A stretch of DNA of 64,000 nucleotides from DATBVX01 sp963695985 (GTDB lineage Bacteria > Pseudomonadota > Gammaproteobacteria > Steroidobacterales > Steroidobacteraceae): assembly GCA_963695985.1 (NCBI GenBank), contig CAVOIC010000004.1, forward strand, positions 62,001 to 126,000. Direction: 5' to 3'. Below are positions 35,334 through 43,636 of the stretch, one piece after another; position 1 is the stretch's first letter; each line of letters starts with the position of its first letter. Position numbers and translations under genes: made by a program. The notes under the pieces were generated by a model, which was given only the letters and a program-made list of their open reading frames with translations, did not search any database and had not been told where the DNA came from.

Positions 35334-37437
35334 ATGCGAAAGTTCCTGCGCCAAGCTTGGGAGCGCCTGAGCCTCGATCCCTCCAAGGTGAGCCTCGGCT
35401 GGTGGCTCGCGATGACCAACGTGATCATCGTGGCACTGGTGGTTGGAGGAATCTCGATTTTCGCTACTCGCTTGCTGCGCAATCAGGCGGACGCGCAGGG
35501 ACAGGCGCGCGTGCAGCTCGCGGGTGCGATGGCGCGTGAGGATCTGCGACGCGCGGGCGAAGATGCGCTCGGCACCGCTCGCGCGGTATCCGTTCATCCG
35601 ACTTTGACGCGCCTGCTCGCAGAGGGTCGCGAGGAAGCCACGGTGCCGGTGCTCAAGCGCTTCTGTCTCGGGCCAGCGGTTGATGCCTGCGCGATCTTCG
35701 ATGGCCAACGGCTCGTCGCACAGGTCGGTGCGGCGCTTCCCTGGGATGAGCTGATGACGAGTGAGACCGAGCAGGGCGAGCGCTTCCTGGCGGCACCGGC
35801 GAGCCTGGAGCACGCCGTGCTCGGCGCCTCGACAACGTTTCCCAACCTGCCGGGCGCCAAGGTGGTCGTGGCGCGGCTCCTGGACGACAAGGTGGCGCGA
35901 CAGCTGGGCGAGCATGCCGGGCTGCCGGTGCGACTCATCTATTACCGCACGTTCGCCCAGGCACCGGTCGATGCCTTCACGGCGCTGCATACCGCGGGTC
36001 TCGCCGACGGACGTTCGGCTCTGGCGCGCATCGCGTCGCTGGGCTTGTACGTGGCTAGCTTCCCGGTGTTCGCTGCGAGCGGCGAGGCGGTAGCCCTGAT
36101 TGAGACACGTCTGCCGGCCCGCGATATCGACACCGCAGTGCGTCGACTCGAGAAGCGCCTGCTGATCACCGCGCTGGTGATCGCGGCCCTGGCGGTCGTG
36201 GCCGGCACGTGGCTGGGACAGCAGGTGGCTGCGCCGAGCCGGGCGCTGACCGCGGCGGCCGCGCGGTTGGGGAAGGGAGATTTCTCCACGTCGATTCCTA
36301 CCGGTGGCGTTGCGGAAATGGCCGTCCTCGCGCGCACGATGGAGGACATGCGCCGCAATCTCGTGGATCTCACGGGCACCCTGCGGCGCCGCGAGGCGGA
36401 AGCGCAGGCCGTGCTGGGCGGCATCGTCGAAGGCGTTTTCGCCGTGGATCGCAGCCGCGTCATCCGTTACCTGAATCCGCAGGCTGCCAGGCTCCTGGGC
36501 GTGGATGCGAGCGAGGCCGCTCGGGCGTTTCTGCGGCGACGTGCTCAAGCCGCAACCGGTCGACGGCGAGCGCCCGTGCCGCAACCGTTGCCCGATCGTG
36601 CAGGCGCAGACGCAAGGCAGCGCGCGTGCGGTTGAGTACCTCGTCCCCATCGAAGGCAACCCGCGCACTACGGTCATCACGAGCGCCGCGATGGTCGAGG
36701 GACTGCAGGTCCAGGTGATTCGTGACGAAACCGAACTCGAGGCGGTACGGCGGGCGCGCGATTCGGTGTTGGCCAACATCTCGCACGAATTCCGCACGCC
36801 GCTCGCTGCGCAGCTCGCTTCCATCGAGCTGCTGCGCAGCGGCCTGGAGACGATGCCCGCGGAGCAACGTGCCGAGCTGGTGCTGTCGCTGGAGCGCGGC
36901 ACGCTGCGACTCACGCGTCTCATCGACAACCTGCTCGAGAGTGTGCGCATCGAATCGGGCCAGCTCGGCATCCGCCGCCAGAGCATCACGCTCAGCGACG
37001 TGATCACCGATGCCCAGGCACTGGTGGCACCGTTGCTGGCACAACGCCATCAGAGCCTGGCACTCGTGCTACCTGACGACCTGCCCTCGATCAGCGGCGA
37101 TGCGCCGCGTCTCACGCAGGTGTTCGTGAATCTGCTCGCCAACGCGAGCAAGTTCGCGCCCGAAGCGAGCGAGATCCGGGTTGGCGCTGAGCGCCGTGAC
37201 GACGTGGTCGCCGCCTGGGTGGATGATCCGGGCACCGGGGTACCGGCGGACGGCGGTGCGACCATCTTCGATCGCTTCCAGCGCGGCGCGGACGAGGAGC
37301 CGGCGCCGGGCGGACTGGGGCTCGGCCTGTGGATCGTCAAGTCGATCATCGATCGGCATGGCGGCACCATCAGCGCGACGCGCACCGCGGAGAACCACAC
37401 GCGTTTCATCCTGACGCTCCCGGTGGAACCTGCGTGA
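35334..37437 (+). pseudogene. Sulfate-locus sensor histidine kinase, one +1 frameshift
   Basis: About 700 residues when corrected. TM1 (~22-45), a large periplasmic domain (~50-270) resembling Cache sensors, TM2 (~276-297), HAMP (APSRALTAAAARLGKGDFSTSIP), a PAS-like segment (AVLGGIVEGVFAVDRSRVIRYLNPQAARLLG), HisKA (VLANISHEFRTPLAAQLASIELL) and HATPase (VFVNLLANASKFAP, GGLGLGLWIVKSIIDRHGG). One extra base near 36516-36519 breaks the PAS region: removing it joins ASEA to LGRFCGDVLKPQPVDG. Both sides are well conserved, so an artefact is likely. The gene sits between cysW and a response regulator; sensing of sulfate status is inferred. Confidence 0.85.
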
Positions 37438-38108
37438 AGATCCTGGTCGCCGATGACGACGCAGACCTGCTGGCGTTGATCGGCTTCGCCCTGTCACAGG
37501 CAAGCTACCTCGTGGTGAAGGCGAGCGACGGGCCCGGAGCCATCAGTTGCTTCGAAGCGGAAGCGCCGGACCTCGTAATCCTCGACATCAACATGCCGGG
37601 TGCGAGTGGCTTTCAAGTCTGCCAGGCGATTCGCGCACGCTCGCCAGTGCCGATCATGATGCTCACCGTACGGGGTGAGGAAGAAGATCTGGTCAGGGCG
37701 CTGGAGCTCGGCGCCGATGATTACCTGACCAAGCCGTTCAGCCCGCGAACCCTGCTGGCGCGCGTGAAGGCCTTGTTACGCCGCGCTGGCGGCGCGCCGG
37801 TGGCGGAGCTCACCGCCGGCCGCGTGAAGCTCGACGTCGCCGAACACACGGTTCAGGTCGGAGCAGCCGCACCCGTGCGGCTCACCAAGCTCGAACTGCG
37901 GCTGCTGCAGGCACTGCTCGCGAACCACGGTCGCACGGTGGGTTCGGATCGACTGTTGGTGCACGTGTGGGGACACTCAGGCGCCGGCGATCGACAACTG
38001 CTGAAACAGCTCGTGCACCGCCTGCGCCAGAAACTCGAGGCCAACCCAGCCATGCCGCAGGTGCTGCAGACTGCTCCGGGCGCCGGATACCGGCTCGTGG
38101 TCGAGTAA
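37434..38108 (+). CDS. OmpR-family response regulator of the sulfate locus
   Basis: 224 residues from a GTG overlapping the kinase stop (GTGA). Receiver: Asp51 in LVILDINMPGASGF, Thr in MMLTVRG and Lys in DDYLTKPFSP. Winged helix: VRLTKLELRLLQALLANHGRTVGSDRLLVHVWG and the C-terminal APGAGYRLVVE. Last gene of the plus-strand operon cysATW-kinase-regulator. Sulfate assimilation in Gammaproteobacteria is normally controlled by CysB, so a dedicated two-component pair here is unusual. Candidate target sites are the TAACC repeats upstream of cysA and related motifs upstream of the porin. Converges with the binding-protein gene 35 bases away. Confidence 0.92.
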   Translation: MKILVADDDADLLALIGFALSQASYLVVKASDGPGAISCFEAEAPDLVILDINMPGASGFQVCQAIRARSPVPIMMLTVRGEEEDLVRALELGADDYLTKPFSPRTLLARVKALLRRAGGAPVAELTAGRVKLDVAEHTVQVGAAAPVRLTKLELRLLQALLANHGRTVGSDRLLVHVWGHSGAGDRQLLKQLVHRLRQKLEANPAMPQVLQTAPGAGYRLVVE

Positions 38109-38143
38109 TCGGTGAAAGCCGGCTGCAATGAAGCAGTCGAGCG

Positions 38144-39160
38144 TCAGGGCGCGTAGATGCGTTCGAAGACACCGTCCGCGGCGAAGTGAGTGCGCTGCAC
38201 CTTCGCCCAGCCGCCGAAGTCGGCAATCGTCACGAGTTTCAGTTGCGGAAACCCGTTCGCGTACTTCGCCGCGACTTCCGGATCGCGCGGCCGGTAGTAG
38301 TTGCGGGCGGCGATCTCCTGGCCTTCCTTGCTGTAAAGGTATTCGAGATAAGCTTGTGCGACGTCGCGGGTGCCATGCCGCAGCGCCACCTTGTCGACTA
38401 CTGCCACGGGGGGCTCGGCCAGGATGCTGAGCGAGGGCACGACGATCTGCACCTTATCCGAGCCGAGCTCGCGGATGGCTAGCAGCGCCTCGTTCTCCCA
38501 TGCCAGCAGCACATCGCCGATGCCCCGCTGCACGAACGTCGTAGTGGAGCCGCGCGCCCCCGTATCGAGTACCGGCACGTTCTTGTACAGGCGGCGCACG
38601 AAATCCTCGGCGCTCTGATCGCTCCCGCCGGGTTGTCGCAGCGCCCAGGCCCAGGCCGCGAGGTAGTTCCAGCGTGCACCACCGGAGGTCTTCGGGTTGG
38701 GCGTGATCACCGAGATGCCCGGCTTGACGAGATCGCCCCAGTCGTGGATGCCCTTCGGGTTGCCCTTGCGCACCAGGAACACGATCGTGGAAGTGTAGGG
38801 AGAGCTGTTGTGCGGCAGGCGGCTCTGCCAGTTGAGCGGCAGGAGCTTGCCCTGTGTGGCGATCGCATCGATGTCGGCGGCAAGCGCGAGCGTGACCACG
38901 TCGGCGGCCAGTCCATCGATGACTGTACGCGCCTGCTTCCCCGAGCCGCCGTGGGACTGGTTGAACTTGACCACCTGTCCGGTTTTGGCCTTCCAGTACT
39001 TCGCGAACGCGGCGTTGTAGTCGACGTACAGCTCACGCGTCGGGTCGTACGAAACATTGAGCAGGGTCACCGTTGTGGCGGCGTGCACCACCGGAAACGG
39101 CACGACGAGCGCCAGCGCGGCGGTCAGGACCAGGCGTCGCATATATCGATGGTGAGACAT
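38144..39160 (-). CDS. sbp: Periplasmic sulfate-binding protein
   Basis: 338 residues with a signal peptide (RRLVLTAALALVVPFPVVHAA). The mature protein follows Sbp/CysP closely: TLLNVSYDPTRELYVDYNAAF, NQSHGGSGKQARTVIDGLAADVVTLALA, YTSTIVFLVRKGNPKGIHDWGDL, TPNPKTSGGARWNYLAAWAWAL and DTGARGSTTTFVQRGIGDVLLAWENEALL, including the sulfate-contacting Ser and Gly residues. GGAG precedes the ATG. It delivers sulfate to CysTWA. Encoded 28 bases after the porin on the same strand, convergent with the cys operon. Confidence 0.95.
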   Translation of the reverse strand: MSHHRYMRRLVLTAALALVVPFPVVHAATTVTLLNVSYDPTRELYVDYNAAFAKYWKAKTGQVVKFNQSHGGSGKQARTVIDGLAADVVTLALAADIDAIATQGKLLPLNWQSRLPHNSSPYTSTIVFLVRKGNPKGIHDWGDLVKPGISVITPNPKTSGGARWNYLAAWAWALRQPGGSDQSAEDFVRRLYKNVPVLDTGARGSTTTFVQRGIGDVLLAWENEALLAIRELGSDKVQIVVPSLSILAEPPVAVVDKVALRHGTRDVAQAYLEYLYSKEGQEIAARNYYRPRDPEVAAKYANGFPQLKLVTIADFGGWAKVQRTHFAADGVFERIYAP

Positions 39161-39188
39161 GAAACACTCCGTGAGGGTACGTCGGGCA

Positions 39189-40577
39189 TCAGAAGCCTAG
39201 CTGAAAGCGGGTCAGGAAGAATTTCTCATCGTCACGGTCGCCTGCGGCCGTGCCGCCGTCGAAGCGCGTGACGCCATAATCGAGCTCCCATTTCAGATTC
39301 TGGTTCAGATACCAGTTGATGCCAATTTCAAGGCTGGCCGCCTTGCTGGCGGACACGGTTGGATCAGCGAAGGAGGCCGCGCCGCCCGCGAACGCCTCAT
39401 CGTCGATGTCGAGCTCGTGATAACGCGCCACCAGTTCGAGCGCGCCCCAGGACTGGCCCGGGATGAATGTCGAGGTGGGTGTGTAGCCGCGGAAGGCCTC
39501 CTCTTCACCGGTCACGAACCACGCTGCCGCGAGCTGCCACGCGTTGGTGTTGATCGTCGCGCGGCGCGTGCCGGCGGTCGTCGTGCGTGCCACCTCCTGC
39601 GAGACCTGTACGTACTCGCCCAGCAAGCCGAAGCTGCCGACGTAGTAGTAGAACTGCGGCGAGTAGCGCAGGCGCTCGCCATCGGCGAGCGCGGGCGTCG
39701 TGCCGGTGCGGTAGCGAAAGAAAGTCTGCTGTGGTGAGGTGCGGAATGCGGGCAGCAGGGGCTGGGCGGCAGTACCGGTCTGCTTGATATAGCTGCCCGC
39801 AATGCCGAAGCCGAGGCCACGCAGCGCAAAAGAATCGGCGTCCGCAAACGGCTGCGTGAACAGGCGCGCGATCCAGTCCTTCTTGTCGTCGACGTCGACA
39901 TCGCTGAGTGCTTCGCTGCTGCCCCCGTCAATCACGCCGTTCGCATATGCGAGGGCATAGTTGAGTTTGCCGCCGAACAGATCGCCCTCGAAATTGAGGC
40001 CGATATCCCGGTTCGGGACCAGGCTGGTCGGAAAGGCGCGGGCCACGAAACGAATGTCATAGGCCGATTGCAGCCGCTCCAGCCCGAAGGGGCTCTTGAA
40101 CTTGCCCGCCGTGAGCCGTAAAGCCGGGTTGAAGCGCGCAGTCAGGTAGGCATCCTGGATCACGGTGCGTCCCTGGCCGAAGTCGGGGGTGAAGCGAAAG
40201 TCGACGAAATTGTAGAGTGTGCCTTCGATGATCGGACGCACGCGCGTCAGCTGCCAGGTGTCGACACCGCCGAGACCCGCATCCTCCTGCAGGAAGCGGC
40301 CGTCCGCCTGGACGAGTCCGCGCAGCCTGACCTGGTTGGCGCCGTCGGCGGACTGAAATGAAAATCCCTTGGGGCTGGCCTTGACGACTGGCATCGCCGT
40401 CGCGGCTGCCCTGGTGGTCTCGTCCTGGATCTCGAGCTTGCGCTCCAGCACCTTGATGCGCTCTTCCTGCTGTTCCAGGCGCTGCAGGAGCTGCGCCTCG
40501 GTCTGGTCATCGGCGTGCACCACAGCGCACCACGCGCACAACATAACGGTGGCCAAGCAGATAAGTCGTGGTCGCAT
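39189..40577 (-). CDS. OprP/OprO-type anion porin
   Basis: 462 residues. A signal peptide (LICLATVMLCAWCAVVHA) precedes a coiled-coil stretch (TEAQLLQRLEQQEERIKVLERKLEIQDE) typical of trimeric OprP/O porins, then a 16-strand barrel ending in Phe (FFLTRFQLGF). The family covers phosphate, pyrophosphate and other anion-selective channels. Operon position before sbp suggests passage of sulfate across the outer membrane; phosphate remains possible. AGGAG lies upstream of the ATG. The 182-base region before it holds two CTGTWACC motifs. Confidence 0.88.
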   Translation of the reverse strand: MRPRLICLATVMLCAWCAVVHADDQTEAQLLQRLEQQEERIKVLERKLEIQDETTRAAATAMPVVKASPKGFSFQSADGANQVRLRGLVQADGRFLQEDAGLGGVDTWQLTRVRPIIEGTLYNFVDFRFTPDFGQGRTVIQDAYLTARFNPALRLTAGKFKSPFGLERLQSAYDIRFVARAFPTSLVPNRDIGLNFEGDLFGGKLNYALAYANGVIDGGSSEALSDVDVDDKKDWIARLFTQPFADADSFALRGLGFGIAGSYIKQTGTAAQPLLPAFRTSPQQTFFRYRTGTTPALADGERLRYSPQFYYYVGSFGLLGEYVQVSQEVARTTTAGTRRATINTNAWQLAAAWFVTGEEEAFRGYTPTSTFIPGQSWGALELVARYHELDIDDEAFAGGAASFADPTVSASKAASLEIGINWYLNQNLKWELDYGVTRFDGGTAAGDRDDEKFFLTRFQLGF

Positions 40578-40686
40578 CGAGATCGTCTCCTCTGGAGTGC
40601 TGCGTACCGCAGACCTGCGTGTGAAACACAGCGGGCTGCCACGAGCAGATCCTAGAGGTCGATCGGTAGGAAAATCAGTCGAGGGC

Positions 40687-40737
40687 GGGTAACAGAAGGG
40701 TCATATTCACGCTGGTGTGTGCGCGCGCAGGTTACAG
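40687..40737 (-). promoter_or_regulatory. Two CTGTWACC motifs upstream of the porin-sbp operon
   Basis: On the minus strand CTGTAACC (40737-40730) and CTGTTACC (40695-40688) are 42 bases apart, about four helical turns, 110-160 bases before the porin ATG. CTGTAACC also occurs in the cysA repeat array (31743-31750). Shared sites would let one regulator control both halves of the sulfate locus. The rest of this 182-base intergenic stretch shows no clear promoter. Confidence 0.4.
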
Positions 40738-40759
40738 CATGCCGCCGGCCGTGCCCGGC

Positions 40760-41491
40760 TCACAGCTCACGCCGCGCCAGCTCCAGCCATTCGCGCTGCG
40801 CCTTGCGGTAGTGCGCGGGCGCCAGCTGCGCGTTGTCGAGCAGTTCCTGGAATACGCGGTGCGCGGCATCGAGGTCGCCACGCAGTTTCAACAGCTGGCC
40901 GTAGCGTACACGCGCTTCGGCACCGGGATAGTAGCCGCTGAGCACCCGATACTCGTCGAGCGCCTTGCCGAGATTGCCCTCACCCTCGAGCGCGCGCGCG
41001 TAGAGCAGGTGACCGTCCGCGGACTTGAAGTCGGGGTTGTGCCCGATCAGTCGATCGAGCGTGGCGCGCGCCGCGGTGAAATCTGCCTTGCCGAACTCGG
41101 CGCGTGCGAGGCCGAGGAGCAGTTGCGGATCATGCTCGTAGAGGCCGTTGAGCGCCGCCTGATAGGCGGCGATCGCGGCGTCGAACTGGCCGTGAGCGGT
41201 GAGTTCCTCGGCGTAGCGCCTGCGGCTGTCGATGTTGCCCGAGAGCTTCACTTCGCTGGAATAGCGGCGCAAGTCGCGCTCGGGGTCGAGGGACTTGCGT
41301 ACCGCCGCGGTTGCACTGCGCGCGGCGCGACTGCGCAACAGGTCGGGCAAGAGCTCGGCCAGTATGTAAGCGATCGGCCCGGCGACGGGGATCAGCGCAA
41401 TTGCCCAGATCCAAAGCGAATTGCGGCCGGTGCGGATCACGTGGACGATCAGCGCGACCTGGATCGCGAGTGAAAGGATCAGATAAGGCAT
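40760..41491 (-). CDS. Membrane-anchored TPR protein
   Basis: 243 residues. Two N-terminal membrane helices (MPYLILSLAIQVALIVHVI and LWIWAIALIPVAGPIAYILAELLP) resemble the short phospholipase-D-nuclease N-terminal type anchor. A cytoplasmic part with about four tetratricopeptide repeats follows (YAEELTAHGQFDAAIAAYQAAL, LARAEFGKADFTAARATLD, YARALEGEGNLGKALDEYRVL, YGQLLKLRGDLDAAHRVFQELL). It probably scaffolds a membrane complex; no partner is evident. It is on the same strand as the TonB receptor, 33 bases after it, so could be the last gene of that operon. Confidence 0.8.
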   Translation of the reverse strand: MPYLILSLAIQVALIVHVIRTGRNSLWIWAIALIPVAGPIAYILAELLPDLLRSRAARSATAAVRKSLDPERDLRRYSSEVKLSGNIDSRRRYAEELTAHGQFDAAIAAYQAALNGLYEHDPQLLLGLARAEFGKADFTAARATLDRLIGHNPDFKSADGHLLYARALEGEGNLGKALDEYRVLSGYYPGAEARVRYGQLLKLRGDLDAAHRVFQELLDNAQLAPAHYRKAQREWLELARREL

Positions 41492-41524
41492 TCCCGGTCC
41501 GGTCTCGTGCGATCGGTCTCGCGC

Positions 41525-43636
41525 TCAGTCGGAAGAATAGCCGATCTCGAAGAATAGCGTGCGCTCGCGCCCCGGAAAGTAACGGTAGTTGCCGAACGCA
41601 AAATCGGCGCGATCGGCATACGCGACGTCGAGCAGGTTATTGACGCGCGCATCCAGCCGCCAATGATCGGCCATCTGCCAGCCGCAGCGCAGATTAAAGA
41701 GGTCGTGACCCTCGTAGCGATGCAGATTGGCCGCATCGAGGAAGTACGGGCCGACCCGTACCCACTCGACCTCGGCCCGCAACGCGGATGAGGGTAGCCA
41801 CCCGAGACGCAGCGAATGCAGATTGTGGGGGGCTGTGTCGACATCGTTGCCCGATTGAATCTGCTCGCCGGCGTCCGCGCTGCGACTGAATTCATAGCGG
41901 TGTCGCGCCACCGTGCCCGCACCACTCAGGAGCAATTGCGGCACGATGGTCCAGGTGAATTCGTATTCCACGCCGCGGTGGCTGGTGCGGCCGTTGCTGA
42001 CGTTGAAGCCGGCGGCATCGCGAAGGATGACGTTGCGCTTATCCATGTCGAACGCGGCGAGTGCATACGTGAAGCTGCGCGTCGTGCCGCGCAGTCCCAG
42101 CTCGACGCCCTCGATGCGCTCGGAGTCCAGGTCGGCGACGGACTGCTGGCGCTGCAGACGATACAACTCCGTGGTTTCCGGTGCGCGAAAGCCGCTGGTG
42201 AGGTTGAGATAGGCGAGCTCGCCCGCGGCGAAACGCCAGCTGATGCCGAGCTTCGGCGCCAGGTTTTCGAACTGATCGTTCCGATCCGCCGGGCGGTTAT
42301 ACAGGCAGCCGCCGAGCGGGCAGGGCACGCCATTCTCATCGGTGTTCCCGGCGATCATGTGATTGTCGTAGCTGTAGTGCGCGTACTCGCCCCGCAGGCC
42401 CGCATTGAGCGTCCACGCCGTGGCGAGCGGCCACTCGAGCTGGCCATAGAGCGCCAGCACCCAGGCGTTTACGTCGTAGTCGTAGTGCTTGCCCGCGGGC
42501 CGGATCGCGTTCGCGGCCGGGCTGCCGTCGGTCGTGGGCTGGTCTTGTACCTCGAGCAATGTGCTGTTGGAGAACTCGATGTCCGCCCCCGCTGTGAGCT
42601 GACTGCCGCCGCTCAGCTGCCAGGCGATCGATGTCAGCGCGGCGACGCTGTCCTGGCCGTTGCGCTCGAGGGGTTTGCCCAACAGGAAGTGCTGCAGGAA
42701 TTCCATGTGCGAATGGCGCGCGATCGCACGCAGGTCGAGGTCGGTGTGCTCACCGAGCGGCGCATCCCACTGCGTGCTCAGGCGCGTGCTGTCGGCGTCG
42801 CGAAACGCCTCAGGGTTGGGGTTGGAGCGGGCGATCGCGGGGTCCTTGTATGCCTCAAATCCCTGGATGAATCCGGCCGTGTCCTGGTTGAGATTGGTGC
42901 CCGTGAGCATCATGCGCAGCGTGCCGCTCCCAGCGCGATGCTCGAGCAGGCCGTTGACCTTCTCTTCCTCGAAGCCGGAATGATCGCGCCAGCCGCCGTC
43001 ATGCGTGTAATGACCCAGCAGCCCCAGGTCGGTGGCGGCGCCGTGAGATGCTGTGGTGAGTCGCGCGCTCACGTAGTCGTCGGGGCCGAAGTCGCTTGCG
43101 AGCCCGAAGGCGGGCAGCTGCGAGGCATCCGGCATCAGCACGTTGATGATCCCGTGCACGGCACTCGAGCCATACAGTGCGGTTCCCGGGCCGCGCACGA
43201 TCTCTATGGCCTGGGCCTGCTCGAAGTTCACTTCGAACATGTCATTGACATTGCAGAAGCCGGTGGGGCGGATCGGGATGCCATTCTCGAGGAACAGGAA
43301 CGCGCCGCAGGAGCCGGCGCCGGTCAGCACCGGCGAGCGGATCGCGGTGAGACTCTCCTGTCCGCTGCCCCGCTGTATGTAAGTGCCGGGCGCACGATTC
43401 ATCACTTCGCTGTGATGAGTCGGGCCCACATCGCTGATCACTTCGGAGCCGATACGTGACACGCTGCCCGGGAAGTCATTGAGTGACTGCGCACGCCGTG
43501 TCGCCGTCACCGTGATCGGCCCGAGCTCGGGTAACTCGCTCGCACTCGCGACGGCGACCGAGCCGAGCGCGAGCAGCGCCAAGATGGCCGCGCAGCGGGG
43601 CAGAACACGCCGTCTTTCCGAATTGCGCAGCCTCAT
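41525..43636 (-). CDS. TonB-dependent outer-membrane receptor coupled to a PQQ dehydrogenase
   Basis: 703 residues: signal peptide (AAILALLALGSVAVASA), a TonB-box-like ITVTATRRAQ, a plug domain (EIVRGPGTALYGSSAVHGIINVL) and a 22-strand barrel ending in aromatic-rich RERTLFFEIGYSSD. The ATG overlaps the dehydrogenase stop (ATGA), so both are made together. TonB receptors import scarce metals, cofactors or sugars; the coupling suggests uptake of PQQ itself (as PqqU/YncD does in E. coli) or of the dehydrogenase substrate. The ligand cannot be read from sequence. Confidence 0.9.
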   Translation of the reverse strand: MRLRNSERRRVLPRCAAILALLALGSVAVASASELPELGPITVTATRRAQSLNDFPGSVSRIGSEVISDVGPTHHSEVMNRAPGTYIQRGSGQESLTAIRSPVLTGAGSCGAFLFLENGIPIRPTGFCNVNDMFEVNFEQAQAIEIVRGPGTALYGSSAVHGIINVLMPDASQLPAFGLASDFGPDDYVSARLTTASHGAATDLGLLGHYTHDGGWRDHSGFEEEKVNGLLEHRAGSGTLRMMLTGTNLNQDTAGFIQGFEAYKDPAIARSNPNPEAFRDADSTRLSTQWDAPLGEHTDLDLRAIARHSHMEFLQHFLLGKPLERNGQDSVAALTSIAWQLSGGSQLTAGADIEFSNSTLLEVQDQPTTDGSPAANAIRPAGKHYDYDVNAWVLALYGQLEWPLATAWTLNAGLRGEYAHYSYDNHMIAGNTDENGVPCPLGGCLYNRPADRNDQFENLAPKLGISWRFAAGELAYLNLTSGFRAPETTELYRLQRQQSVADLDSERIEGVELGLRGTTRSFTYALAAFDMDKRNVILRDAAGFNVSNGRTSHRGVEYEFTWTIVPQLLLSGAGTVARHRYEFSRSADAGEQIQSGNDVDTAPHNLHSLRLGWLPSSALRAEVEWVRVGPYFLDAANLHRYEGHDLFNLRCGWQMADHWRLDARVNNLLDVAYADRADFAFGNYRYFPGRERTLFFEIGYSSD

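Noticed and set aside
41816..43459. A 547-codon open frame antisense to the TonB receptor
   Set aside because: Composition of a shadow frame; the receptor on the other strand has signal peptide, plug and barrel.
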